Assembly (NCBI GenBank): GCA_043769985.1
Contig: JAYVIV010000061.1
Coordinates: 1-27,081, forward strand
DNA: 27,081 nucleotides
Source: Arcicella sp043769985
GTDB lineage: Bacteria; Bacteroidota; Bacteroidia; Cytophagales; Spirosomataceae
Reading direction: 5' to 3'
Position numbers and translations under genes: made by a program. The notes beneath the pieces are model-generated. The model was not told the DNA's origin and made no database searches. It saw nothing but the letters and a program-made list of their open reading frames with translations. Position 1 is the first letter of the stretch. Each line of letters opens with the position of its first letter. This document shows, piece by piece, positions 8,417 to 16,738 of the stretch.

Positions 8417-8671
8417 ATGGAACAGATAACGCTCAATATTCCAGATAATAAAGTCTCACTTTTTATTCAAATGATAGGTGATTTAGACTTTGTAAAGATA
8501 AAGGAACGCAAGAAAGTTTCTTTGGAAGATGAATTGACTCCAGCTCAAAAAAAGACTTGGAAAACAATTAAAAAAGGGTTTGAGGATTTAAAAATGATTG
8601 AACAGGGGAAAATGAAAACTACTCCTGCAAGAGATTTTTTACAAGAATTACAAAATGAAGGCTATTTATGA
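8417..8671 (+). CDS. antitoxin of a RelE-type system (DUF2683-like)
   Basis: An 84-residue protein starting MEQITLNIPDNKVSLFIQMI, the typical N-terminus of small Bacteroidota antitoxins (DUF2683-like) paired with RelE/ParE toxins. The middle is charged (IKERKKVSLEDELTP) and the C-terminus, with WKTIKKGFEDLKMIEQGK, would wrap the toxin. An in-frame ATG lies at 8360, but the extra 19 residues come from a dispersed repeat, so the ATG at 8417 is preferred. Its stop codon overlaps the toxin start as ATGA, the usual coupling. The toxin gene is interrupted, leaving this as a possible orphan antitoxin. Confidence 0.8.
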   Translation: MEQITLNIPDNKVSLFIQMIGDLDFVKIKERKKVSLEDELTPAQKKTWKTIKKGFEDLKMIEQGKMKTTPARDFLQELQNEGYL

Positions 8672-9003
8672 GTTTATTCAATGTAGTATTAACGGACGAT
8701 TTCAAATAAGATGCCAAGAAATTAATCAAGAAGTACGGTTCAATTGCTTCCGAAATTAGCGATTTAGTTGAAAGTCTTGAAATAGACCCTACACAAGGAG
8801 AACCTCTCGGCAGAGATTGTTACAAAATAAGAATGGCAATTTCCTCCAAAAACAAAGGAAAATCAGGAGGTTCAAGGGTAATTACTTGTGTAAAAGTGGT
8901 GGATGAGACGGTTATTTTACTTTCTATTTACGACAAATCTGAACAAGAAAACATTGAGGATAGTAAACTGAAAAATCTCTTAGAAATTAATGATTTGATA
9001 TAG
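8668..9003 (+). pseudogene. RelE/ParE-type toxin broken by a nonsense codon
   Basis: Starting at the ATG that overlaps the antitoxin stop, the frame reads MSLFNVVLTDDFK, then TAA at 8707-8709 (codon 14), then continues open for 97 codons to the TAG at 9001-9003. The continuation includes DAKKLIKKYGSI, LGRDCYKIRMAI, GGSRVITCVKVVDETVILLSIY and DKSEQENI, the pattern of a small RelE-fold ribosome-dependent RNase. At codon 14 the family usually carries Lys or Glu, one base away from TAA, so a single substitution explains the loss. No good internal start follows until a Met at about codon 55. The rest shows no frameshift, so the inactivation is probably recent, or a sequencing error. Confidence 0.8.
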
Positions 9004-9040
9004 AAAATGGTTGCGAAACAAAATTTCTCAACCATTTTTT
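9004..9040 (+). terminator. rho-independent terminator of the antitoxin-toxin operon
   Basis: AAAATGGTTG directly after the toxin stop pairs with CAACCATTTT, followed by TT. Inner GAAA/TTTC pairs lengthen the stem. The position immediately after the operon supports termination on the plus strand. Confidence 0.75.
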
Positions 9041-9046
9041 ATTAAA

Positions 9047-9199
9047 TCAGTCCTTATCCTTCCCATCCGCCCCGCCACTAAAAACTAAGTCATTTGCAAC
9101 GCTGGTGAACTCAGCTAAGGAGTCGGTATTGTTTATACCCAAACGCTAAAAGTCCTCCTACACGATAATTTCGGATGTTTCTGTTTCTAAATTGTTCAT
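9047..9199 (-). pseudogene. possible decayed short peptide gene with a GG motif
   Basis: From an ATG at 9199-9197, preceded by an A-rich stretch as is usual for Bacteroidota starts, the minus frame gives MNNLETETSEIIV, TAG (9160-9158), EDF, TAG (9148-9146), then RLGINNTDSLAEFTSVANDL and VFSGGADGKDKD to a TGA at 9049-9047. Total 50 codons with two internal amber codons. The acidic leader-like N-terminus and Gly-Gly near the end recall short peptide or RiPP precursors, but this resemblance is weak and no family is claimed. It could be chance coding potential. Confidence 0.38.
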
Positions 9200-9282
9200 T
9201 TTTGTTTTTATTGTTTTTTGATGGTTAAAAATTAGAAATTGTGTGTGCAGTGTATTTTCGTAGTGGGGATTTATTTTATTAG

Positions 9283-9323
9283 GCGTAAAAAAAACACCTT
9301 TTTGGGAGGTACTTTTCTTACGC
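9283..9323 (-). terminator. terminator of the secreted esterase gene
   Basis: On the minus strand AAAAGTACCT, a CCCAAAA loop and AGGTGTTTTT form a ten-pair stem with two G-U wobbles, followed by a run of T. Outer GCGTAA/TTACGC arms flank it. It sits 26 bases after the stop of the esterase gene. Confidence 0.72.
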
Positions 9324-9348
9324 TTATCACAAATTTAATCTTTTTATG

Positions 9349-11190
9349 TTATTCACTAATCTTTATCAATTTTGTAGAATAGGAAGATTCATTTATCACT
9401 AATCTACAGATATAAGAACCTGGTGCAAGATCTTTACCAATCATTGGATAAGTATAATGTCCTTTGGCAAAAGATCCTTGAGCAATTGTTTTTACATTAA
9501 TTCCGCTTATACTCGCTAACTCAACCTTGACAGATTCAGCTTCAAAAGGTACATCGAATTCAATTGTAAAATCATTAGATGATGGATTTGGATAACTCCT
9601 TAGACCTACTCCATCCTCAGCACCTGAAAAATCATATACATCTGCACTTTCTCTATTGTTTCCATTAGAGCAAACAAATGCTCCATAACAAGCGGTAGTT
9701 AGAAAGTAATTTCCATCTGGTTTTTTTACAAAACACCTATAATCGAATCCACCTGTAACAGAAATTGTTTGTGCAATACTAATTTTATTATCTATTCTAT
9801 CATTTCCTGCTACCCAAAAATAACTATATCCTGTTCCACTTGGTGCTGTCATTGTAAAGTTGCTACTGTTTTTAACAACAGTTATATCTTGTATTGGGGT
9901 TGGTAAAATAGGCGTTCCATTACTTATTGGTAATTTAGATTTCCATTCATTTCCAAGTGTCCGAAGTCCATTAATTCCAGTTGTAGATAAATTATTGTTG
10001 AAGTGGACTTGGTCATTAATATCACCTTTTCTATGACTTAATCCATATTGGTCTGTAACTGCTCCAGGTGACGAAGGTACACTAATAACCAAATTATTAA
10101 TTACTTGATTTTGTGCATTTATTATATCAGATGATACTGTATTTAAGTTGAATGAAGCCCTTGATATAACCCAAGCAACATTTGACCCAAAATCTGCCCA
10201 ACTTTTTTGAATGATAGTTTCTAAATTTGATTTATATTCAGCTTGAGACACATCGGGAATTGGTCTTGGACGACCAGAGGGTACATTTTTATTATCCGCC
10301 TCTCCTTGATGCCACAAGATTGCTCTTACTCCAAAAAGGGAACCATAATAATTTAATGTTTTTTGAAAAGTTGCATAAGGCTCTCCTGAAATTCCAGGAC
10401 TTGCATTACTGCAAAAAATATAATTCCCATATATATTTGTTGTATTACCGCCATTACGACTTTCAAACCAATTTCTTATACTTGAACCACCAGCGGCTGC
10501 ATTAAAAAAAGATACTGGTACTCCTTGAGCGGCTAATTGATTGCCCAATACTGTATATCCCCAGTTATTGAATCCAGTTGGAGCTATTGCATTTCCAAGT
10601 GATCCTACACCTGTACCTGATGCTAACGTGCTAAATAGAGGATATCTTGGCATTCTCCCATTTGGCATAAAACAATACTCTTGATAATTACAAGATACAA
10701 CCGCTTCATATGTCAATTCTCCTGGTAATGTAGATGATGGGGTTTGATCAGGGGAATCTGAAAGACTTATGCTTTGTGCATTAGACTGACCAGCAATAAT
10801 ATAAACATCTCCTACGCCAAATTTATAGGAATTTGTAAATACAAGGGTATTATTAAAATAAGTTTGAAAAGTTACTGAATACCAGCCTGTATTCAGTGAA
10901 TTAGTGAAAAAGAAACGACCACGGGCATCATTCGTTAAAGTTGTGAAAGGTACTACAGTAAAAACAAACGAGCCATTTTGCAGACTTATTCTTGAAATAC
11001 TATACCTCAGATAGTTTCCTGTTCCACACGGAATTTGAGGAACTTGTCCTGCAAAAGATATGCTTGCATTTCCAGAGGCATTTCGTTGATAAACTGCTCT
11101 TTCAATTGGCGATGAAAGTCTTATTTGTGCTTTAACATGAAAGGTCAACAAGATAAGTAAAAATATGGAGATGGTAATATATGTTTTCAT
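9349..11190 (-). CDS. secreted SASA-type carbohydrate esterase with T9SS sorting domain
   Basis: A 613-residue secreted protein. Residues 1-21 are a signal peptide ending FHVKA. The middle region (about 125-420) is a sialate O-acetylesterase-like SGNH hydrolase domain (SASA, PF03629): VYIIAGQSNAQ with the nucleophile Ser at 136, FFNAAAGGSSI for the oxyanion Gly, ILWHQGEADN around 291-300, and DQVHFN with the Asp393/His396 pair. Such enzymes remove acetyl groups from sugars or xylan-like glycans. The last 80 or so residues, with RSYPNPSSNDFTI, a beta-sandwich pattern, LAPGSYICRL and STKLIKIS, are a type A T9SS C-terminal sorting domain, so the protein is exported by type IX secretion and attached to the surface or released. 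A small domain with CYGAFVCSNGN precedes the sorting domain. It is followed by a clear terminator. Confidence 0.88.
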   Translation of the reverse strand: MKTYITISIFLLILLTFHVKAQIRLSSPIERAVYQRNASGNASISFAGQVPQIPCGTGNYLRYSISRISLQNGSFVFTVVPFTTLTNDARGRFFFTNSLNTGWYSVTFQTYFNNTLVFTNSYKFGVGDVYIIAGQSNAQSISLSDSPDQTPSSTLPGELTYEAVVSCNYQEYCFMPNGRMPRYPLFSTLASGTGVGSLGNAIAPTGFNNWGYTVLGNQLAAQGVPVSFFNAAAGGSSIRNWFESRNGGNTTNIYGNYIFCSNASPGISGEPYATFQKTLNYYGSLFGVRAILWHQGEADNKNVPSGRPRPIPDVSQAEYKSNLETIIQKSWADFGSNVAWVISRASFNLNTVSSDIINAQNQVINNLVISVPSSPGAVTDQYGLSHRKGDINDQVHFNNNLSTTGINGLRTLGNEWKSKLPISNGTPILPTPIQDITVVKNSSNFTMTAPSGTGYSYFWVAGNDRIDNKISIAQTISVTGGFDYRCFVKKPDGNYFLTTACYGAFVCSNGNNRESADVYDFSGAEDGVGLRSYPNPSSNDFTIEFDVPFEAESVKVELASISGINVKTIAQGSFAKGHYTYPMIGKDLAPGSYICRLVINESSYSTKLIKISE

Positions 11191-11287
11191 GGATTCTATT
11201 TGTTTAAAATTAGATAATAGAAGAACATCAAGCTAATTGTAGCTTTTGCGATATTCTCCTTAAATTGTATTGAATTTGGAATGATAC

Positions 11288-12751
11288 TTATTTCAACCCA
11301 CGAGCGAATGCTGTGATATTAATAAGAGGAATTTTTGAACTATAAGATTTATTTATCACTTTGATAATTTCATTAGCAATAATTGCTTGTCCGATAGCTG
11401 ATGGGTAAAGTCCATCTTGCGAAAAGAAATTTCCTTTTGGAAAAGACGGATCTATTTTAAATCCATCCTCACTAATATATTGCCCATTTAATACTTTTTC
11501 AAACAATATAGGTAAATCAACTGTCGGAACATTTATTAGTTTTGCAGCTGTTAAAATTATCTTATTATATTCTGAAAGCCCCTCCGCATTATTTAAACCC
11601 GCAGATTGTGTTTCCATAGCGTCCAAAACTTCTACATCTGGAACTACGCCAAGAGGAGTTTTATTTTTTATGGCATCGGCTATCCGTTGTGTTGGTAAAA
11701 AGACACAATTTCTATTAGCTTTTTGAATTTCTTGGTCTTTGTACGTACCTATTTCAATACTCGCAACGCCTAACTTTTTCAATAGTTTCTCATAGGTAAA
11801 AAACTGAAAATATGGAAATCGCATAATTTGAGTGGGCATCAAAATCCAAATTGGTTTTCCTATTGATTTATCTTTTAGATCATAAGTTTCACTGTAAGAA
11901 CCTAAAGACCCATTTGTAGAAAACAAACAATTTGGCTGAGTCATTATAAAATCTAAATAATTATCTAATCCAAACTCAACCGTGTAAATGTCTGGTTTTT
12001 GTTTTTCAAACATAGTTGCCATTGATGGCATTATTTTAACTCCCTCAACAAAATTAGACGGTATAATATCTGAACTTTTCATTATCCTCTCAATGAAAGG
12101 ATATGAATTAAAGTTTTGAAATTCCGTTGTAAACTTGGTACTAAATCCAGTTTTACCTAAAAATGGACTACTAATATTTTGAAAATCTCCACCACTATAT
12201 TTACTCATTAACATTGGGCTACTACTTTTCACAGCGGTCTGATTTGTAACTTGCTTCCAAGAAGGCATATCTGCAGTACCATCAAATACCAAACTACCAG
12301 ATCCATTAGCTTCTGCAACATCAAAAAGAGGAGATTTAAAATTGACTAAACCCATTTGGTGGGCAATCAAATTAGGATAAGCCGTCAATTGTGATTCCCT
12401 TGTTAATCCTCTATCACGATAACCAGCCGTCAGACTTCCGCCAATGGCAATGTAATTTAATTCTCCCGAACTTCCTGCCGTTCTCAAAGTTGATAAATCG
12501 GCTTTTTGAATACCCGAAGGCATAGTTGGGTCGCCTTTGGGTGTCACGGAGGTTTTACCCGAAACAGCATAACCTATATACATTTTTTCAACTCCATTCT
12601 CAGCTGGGGTCGTTGGTGATACTACTGATGTTGCAGGGGGAATTACGGTTTTTATTGGTTCTGCTTGTGGCGGTAATTCACTGGTAGTGCAACTTAATAA
12701 AAGCACTGCACCACACAATTGAGGAAGTTTTAACATTGTTTTCATGTTCAT
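11288..12751 (-). CDS. SGNH/GDSL-type lipoprotein with altered catalytic positions
   Basis: A 487-residue lipoprotein: the signal ends LLLSC with Cys21 as the lipidation site, followed by a Pro/Thr-rich linker to about residue 52. The GDSL-like block I reads YIAIGGSLTAGYRDRG (about 100-115) with Ser106 kept but Gly where Asp or Asn is usual. Relatives in Bacteroidota that I recall have a GNSLTAGY block and a C-terminal DGVHxTxxG. Here the C-terminal block is DGLYPSAIGQAIIANEII, with Tyr449 where the catalytic His is expected, and the block III region reads FGLDNYLDF rather than GNND. The fold seems intact, but the esterase may be inactive or use a different arrangement. It lies 97 bases upstream of the secreted esterase on the same strand, possibly co-transcribed. 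Confidence 0.78.
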   Translation of the reverse strand: MNMKTMLKLPQLCGAVLLLSCTTSELPPQAEPIKTVIPPATSVVSPTTPAENGVEKMYIGYAVSGKTSVTPKGDPTMPSGIQKADLSTLRTAGSSGELNYIAIGGSLTAGYRDRGLTRESQLTAYPNLIAHQMGLVNFKSPLFDVAEANGSGSLVFDGTADMPSWKQVTNQTAVKSSSPMLMSKYSGGDFQNISSPFLGKTGFSTKFTTEFQNFNSYPFIERIMKSSDIIPSNFVEGVKIMPSMATMFEKQKPDIYTVEFGLDNYLDFIMTQPNCLFSTNGSLGSYSETYDLKDKSIGKPIWILMPTQIMRFPYFQFFTYEKLLKKLGVASIEIGTYKDQEIQKANRNCVFLPTQRIADAIKNKTPLGVVPDVEVLDAMETQSAGLNNAEGLSEYNKIILTAAKLINVPTVDLPILFEKVLNGQYISEDGFKIDPSFPKGNFFSQDGLYPSAIGQAIIANEIIKVINKSYSSKIPLINITAFARGLK

Positions 12752-12831
12752 TTCATTTAAAGATTTAATAGTTTTTTGAATAAATACTAATCATGCAACA
12801 AAGCTAAATGGTATTATCCACATTCAAAAGG

Positions 12832-12929
12832 CGTAAAACACGACAAGATGCGACAAAACACGCCATTTTACGACATTCTATTTTCAGGCAACCAAAATCA
12901 AGCTACGTTTTACTGATTAGACGTAAAAC
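12832..12929. promoter_or_regulatory. cluster of CGTAAAAC / GTTTTACG words upstream of the SGNH lipoprotein
   Basis: CGTAAAAC occurs at 12832-12839 and 12922-12929, with TTTTACG at 12866-12872 and TACGTTTTAC at 12904-12913. GTTTTAC (12907-12913) and GTAAAAC (12923-12929) form a perfect 7-bp inverted repeat. CGACAAAAC at 12851 is a near match. The cluster lies between the small HTH gene and the lipoprotein gene and could be an operator region. Confidence 0.35.
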
Positions 12930-12978
12930 ATAACAATAAGGTTGTATTCCTTAAAAAAAATATTGAAGCATTAAATCA

Positions 12979-13140
12979 TTAGTCAATAAATCCTAATGCT
13001 TCTCTAATCATTAATTGGTCTTTGGGAGATAATAAGCCCTTAGGAAGTTCAATTTGGGCATCTTTTAATTTGCGTTCAAACGTTCGAATAGAAATACCTA
13101 AACTTTCAGCAAATTCATTACGAGTTCTAAATTTGTCCAT
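12979..13140 (-). CDS. small helix-turn-helix protein
   Basis: A 53-residue protein starting MDKFRTRNEFAESLGISIRT and ending IREALGF. NEFAESLGISIRTFERKL fits a helix-turn-helix with the turn at LGIS, as in small Bacteroidota excisionase-like or transcriptional regulators. A longer reading from 13230 adds a Leu/Tyr-rich stretch lacking homology to this fold, so the ATG at 13140-13138 is preferred. The function is unknown; the motif cluster at 12832-12929 lies just downstream of it and upstream of the lipoprotein gene on the same strand, so regulation of that gene is possible. Confidence 0.65.
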   Translation of the reverse strand: MDKFRTRNEFAESLGISIRTFERKLKDAQIELPKGLLSPKDQLMIREALGFID

Positions 13141-13334
13141 AGAAATAAATAGTAGATTGTTTAAAATGTATAAAGAAGCATAATTTAAGGGTATTAGTAG
13201 TAAATGAAACAAATATAGGTAAAGATACAATACCCCCTCCCCAATTTTCCTAATTTAGCTTTAATATTTTGCGGTTATTGAGATATTTATGGTTATAATC
13301 TAATTACTAAATTTTTAAACAAAAAACCTAAAAC

Positions 13335-13360
13335 AAAAAAAGCACCCCTTTCGAGATGCT
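13335..13360 (-). terminator. terminator of the PpiD-like gene
   Basis: On the minus strand AGCATCTC, a GAAA tetraloop and GGGGTGCT form an eight-pair stem with two wobbles, followed by TTTTTT. It starts 29 bases past the stop codon of the foldase gene. Confidence 0.82.
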
Positions 13361-13388
13361 CTTTTCAATATCTTAATATCAATTATTT

Positions 13389-15506
13389 CTAATAAAACTT
13401 AGCTCTATTATCAACCACTTTTGAATTTTCCTTGATGGCTTCATTGATATAATAGGAGGCTCTTTGTGCTGCCATCATTTTTGCTGAGTTCTTATACATC
13501 GTCAAATCTGCCATCGCTGGGGCTGGTGTTGAAGAAGTTGTTTCCATTACAAAAACACCCGCATCTCCTTTGAATGGCTTAGATTTTTGTCCAACCTTCA
13601 AACCAAATGCTTTTCCTAATGCGGTTGGATCTGCTCCTGCACTCGTCAAAACGCCTTGTGCAAGCGTGATGTCGTTCACGGTTTCAACCAATGCCCCTGC
13701 ACCGTATTTCTGAGCCATTTGCTCCAATGTTCCAGATACACCGCTTAATTTCTTTATGATGGTTTCTGCTTTCAAATCGCCTCTTACTCGTGCCGTCAAT
13801 TCATCACGGAAATCTTCAACTTTCACGTTGTCTTTACTCGTTGAACCAGTCTCCAAAGCTACAATATATTGATTCTCATTTTGGAATACCGTTGAAACTG
13901 CACCAACTTTCGTATCGTCATTAAATGCCCAACGAACAATGTCACGAGCGTTTTGCAAGTTGTTGAAACCCGCAGCACCTTCTGGAATCTTGTCCCCACG
14001 CAACATCAATAAGGTTCTGTCTTTTTTCAAAGCCGCCTCGAATTTATCTTTCGTATCATTCGCCGTAGCAAAAGCATCTGCCTTTCGCAAAACCTCATCC
14101 ATTGTGGCTTGGCTTGGAGCAATTGTTCGGTTGATAGCCGCTAATTTATAACGGGTATTAGTTTTCGCTTCCGTTACTTTCACGATATGATAACCGAAAT
14201 CCGTTTCAACAATTCCTGGCAATAAACCCGTTCCAGAGAATCCGAAAATTGCGTTCTCAAAAGGCTTAACCATTGAACCATTGTTCTTGAAATATCCTAA
14301 ATCTCCACCTTGTTGAGCAGTTCCATCTGTTCCAAATTGTTGAGCCATTGCTTCAAATGATGCACCACCCTTGATTTGTGATAATATTCCATTTGCACGA
14401 GTACGAGCGGCGGCTTTGGCTGAATCAGAAGATGCTTTTGGGGCTTGAATCAAAATATGACTGGCACGAACCGTAAACAATGAATCTTTTTGTACTCCAC
14501 CATATTTGTAGATTGAATAAGACACTCCGTTTTTGAAAGGTCCATAAATTCCACCAGGTGTCATTGAAGATAAAGAACCTTTCACCGCTTCTGGAATTTC
14601 AGCCAATGTTGCATAGTAAGGCGTTTTCACATCAGAGTTCATCATCGCAAAAGCTGAATCGTTCTTCGTGATTGCCAATTCTTTCGCCAAACGCTTAATG
14701 TCGTTATAGAAAGAAGCCGTATCAATTTTTGAGGGAATCACAGGAAACGTTACATATTGAATTGAACGGGTATTTTGTCCCTTGAAAGCATCTTTGTGAG
14801 AACTTAAATATTCTTCTAATTGTGAATCCGTTACCTTAATTGATGAATCAGCCACTGAATAGAAAGGAACATATAAATAATGTGCGTTCACCTTTGCAGT
14901 TTGAGCCACGTATTCTTTTTGAGCCTCTGCATTGGTTGTGTAAGTGGACATTCTCAATAAATTTTCGTATTTCCCTCTCAAACGATCTTGTGCTAATGAT
15001 TTTTCAAAACTTGCCCAAGCCTGTTGTTGTGCAGGAGCCATTGTTTTGAAGTTTTTCAAGAACTGAATCACGTAAGTTTTATCAAATTGACCCGTTTGTG
15101 GATTCGTAAATTGCTGACGAACAGATGGGTGAATGTTATCACCTTGCACCATATCAACCAATTCTTTTGCAGAAACCGACAATCCCAAAGCCTCATATTC
15201 TTTGCCATAAGCCAAATCCATGATGTATTGATTCCAAACTTGTTCACGCATTTGGGTTGTTTCTTGGTCACCAGGGCTACGTCCCGCCTGTTGTGAATAG
15301 TTTTGGGTTAATTCGTCAACTTTTTTCTGAAAATCTTGGTATTGAATATTCTCACCACCAATTTCACCAATTACGTTTCTTGAACCTCCGAAGAAACTTG
15401 AATTACCCGTAAAAAGATCTCCACCAATCAGGAAGAGGATTAAACTGATAGCAATTGCCGCTGCTGCGACTCCCGACTTCTCTCTAATTTTGGTAATTAA
15501 TGCCAT
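13389..15506 (-). CDS. PpiD/SurA-like peptidyl-prolyl isomerase, membrane anchored
   Basis: A 705-residue foldase. A single N-terminal membrane segment (about residues 13-31, GVAAAAIAISLILFLIGGDLF) anchors it in the inner membrane facing the periplasm, as in PpiD. A SurA_N/PpiD-type chaperone domain follows (to about 320), with QVWNQYIMDLAYGKEYEALG. The parvulin-type PPIC rotamase domain spans about 340-445: VRASHILIQAPK, GGASFEAMAQQFGTDGTAQQ, GGDLGYF and VETDFGYHIVKV. The C-terminal third is the usual second chaperone lobe. It helps newly exported outer-membrane and secreted proteins fold. It is a lone gene with its own terminator and a 490-base upstream gap. The full length matches Bacteroidota PpiD homologues (about 700 residues). 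Confidence 0.93.
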   Translation of the reverse strand: MALITKIREKSGVAAAAIAISLILFLIGGDLFTGNSSFFGGSRNVIGEIGGENIQYQDFQKKVDELTQNYSQQAGRSPGDQETTQMREQVWNQYIMDLAYGKEYEALGLSVSAKELVDMVQGDNIHPSVRQQFTNPQTGQFDKTYVIQFLKNFKTMAPAQQQAWASFEKSLAQDRLRGKYENLLRMSTYTTNAEAQKEYVAQTAKVNAHYLYVPFYSVADSSIKVTDSQLEEYLSSHKDAFKGQNTRSIQYVTFPVIPSKIDTASFYNDIKRLAKELAITKNDSAFAMMNSDVKTPYYATLAEIPEAVKGSLSSMTPGGIYGPFKNGVSYSIYKYGGVQKDSLFTVRASHILIQAPKASSDSAKAAARTRANGILSQIKGGASFEAMAQQFGTDGTAQQGGDLGYFKNNGSMVKPFENAIFGFSGTGLLPGIVETDFGYHIVKVTEAKTNTRYKLAAINRTIAPSQATMDEVLRKADAFATANDTKDKFEAALKKDRTLLMLRGDKIPEGAAGFNNLQNARDIVRWAFNDDTKVGAVSTVFQNENQYIVALETGSTSKDNVKVEDFRDELTARVRGDLKAETIIKKLSGVSGTLEQMAQKYGAGALVETVNDITLAQGVLTSAGADPTALGKAFGLKVGQKSKPFKGDAGVFVMETTSSTPAPAMADLTMYKNSAKMMAAQRASYYINEAIKENSKVVDNRAKFY

Positions 15507-15996
15507 TTTAAAATTGTTATTTATTTGTTATCTGATGTCTGCCGTGTGGTTTTTTGACAGATTTTGGTTTTACAATTATTTAAGAAAGTTATTTTTCTCA
15601 CGTTTAATAATAACGCAAAAGAAACGCAAAATAATCACATTTTGAGTTAATATCAAAATAAAGAAACGCTTATACCATTGCCTATTTTACAAAACCCTTG
15701 CCAAAAAAAATATTTAGGGAAGATCAATTCATATTTTAGATGCAAAATCAACCAATTATAAATTTATAAGTATTTGACTTTCACTGACTTTGTTGAAAAA
15801 TAAGAAAAAATGCTCAATTTTATATTTTAAAGACTTGCAACTGTCAGATTACGGTATTTTTTTGAGATTTTTTGTTCAATTTGAGTTACCAAATGAATAA
15901 TTTTAAGTCTTTCATAAGGTAGGTGTCTATTCCTTATAGTTGATAAAATATTCGTCAGGCGAGTAAATTATCTTATTGAAAATTTAATTAATCCTA
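15507..15996. other. 490-base intergenic region upstream of ppiD
   Basis: AT-rich stretch between two divergent genes. The minus strand has TAACTTTC (15591-15584), a near match to the -7 consensus, about 80 bases before the PpiD start. ACGCAAAAGAAACGCAAAA at 15613-15631 and AAAGAAACGC at 15660-15669 repeat one word. I see no coding potential or stable RNA. Confidence 0.5.
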
Positions 15997-16233
15997 ATGT
16001 TAAAAGTTGACTACATATTATTAGCAAGACATTTTCGAGAGGAAACTTTGGAGGAAGAAAACGTATCGATTTTTGCTTGGCAAAATGAAAGCGTTATCAA
16101 CAACTTGACCTACAAGAGATTAAAGAATGTATATCATCAAGAAAGATTGCCAATAGAAGAACAAAAAATTACGAAAGAAGAGACTAAGGCTTGGAAAAAA
16201 ATAATTACTAAAATTTTGGAGGAAGAGGTTTAG
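15997..16233 (+). CDS. small hypothetical protein
   Basis: A 78-residue, charged protein (MLKVDYILLARHFREETLEE, then NVSIFAWQNE and a Lys/Glu-rich tail EETKAWKKIITKILEEEV). I do not recognise the family. No signal peptide or membrane segment is present, and the second half looks helical. The start ATG follows an AT-rich sequence. It sits alone in a patchy accessory area before a broken LytTR gene, so it may itself be a fragment of a larger lost gene. Confidence 0.5.
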   Translation: MLKVDYILLARHFREETLEEENVSIFAWQNESVINNLTYKRLKNVYHQERLPIEEQKITKEETKAWKKIITKILEEEV

Positions 16234-16319
16234 GAGTAGAAAAAATCAATGTTAAGTAATCAATGTAATTTAAACGGCGTTTTTATTTGGAGTAAATTCC
16301 TGATTATCAGTTAGTTATT

Positions 16320-16361
16320 TTCCGAATATCGAACCGAAGCGTCGGACGCATCGAAATACGA
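16320..16361. repeat. second copy of the degenerate ATCGAA-type repeat
   Basis: TTCCGAATATCGAACCGAAG then CGTCGGACGCATCGAAATACGAA: six CGAA/CGGA words in 42 bases, with a central GCGTC-G-GACGC palindrome. Its first half aligns with the minus-strand sequence at 8394-8359. Confidence 0.55.
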
Positions 16362-16429
16362 ACAACTACTTAATTTTGATATTTCCATCATTGCTTTGTT
16401 TGATGATATAACAATCGTCCATTTGTTAT

Positions 16430-16621
16430 CTATACTAATCTTAATCTATCCAATAAATCCTTACGTAATTCCTTACTCAAAGGTAAGATGCTATTCTCTG
16501 AGGTGATATGATTTTGAGCCACTTCACCCACGTGATGAAAGTTCACGATAAAGGAGCGGTGAATGCGTTTGAATTGCTCCGAGAGCAATTTATCTTCCAA
16601 ATCTTTGAATGTATTGACCAA
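16430..16621 (-). pseudogene. C-terminal remnant of a LytTR response regulator
   Basis: The minus strand encodes FKDLEDKLLSEQFKRIHRSF, then IVNFHHVGEV, ILPLSKELRKDLLDRL: the second half of a LytTR DNA-binding domain (PF04397), including the RIHRSFIVN signature. The only possible start is a TTG at 16621, inside the domain; the frame stays open about 25 more codons upstream (reading LGLELPKVLVNT) but has no ATG and no receiver domain. It is therefore a 5'-truncated fragment, not a working regulator. Confidence 0.7.
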
Positions 16622-16738
16622 TACTTTGGGTAATTCCAGTCCCAGTAATGAAGATTTTGTGGTAACTATTCCATTATATTTATTGAGTATTGTTTATTAA
16701 AAAATCTTTCGTACTAATTTTGAGATTAATAATACAAT

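Noticed and set aside
9004..9040. Small RNA gene after the broken toxin
   Set aside because: The hairpin is explained by an ordinary terminator directly after the operon.
13141..13230. Longer start of the small HTH protein
   Set aside because: It would add a Leu/Tyr-rich stretch with no counterpart in such regulators; the MDKFRTRNEF start is better.
14840..15296. Plus-strand frames opposite ppiD
   Set aside because: They are shadows of the strongly supported foldase gene.
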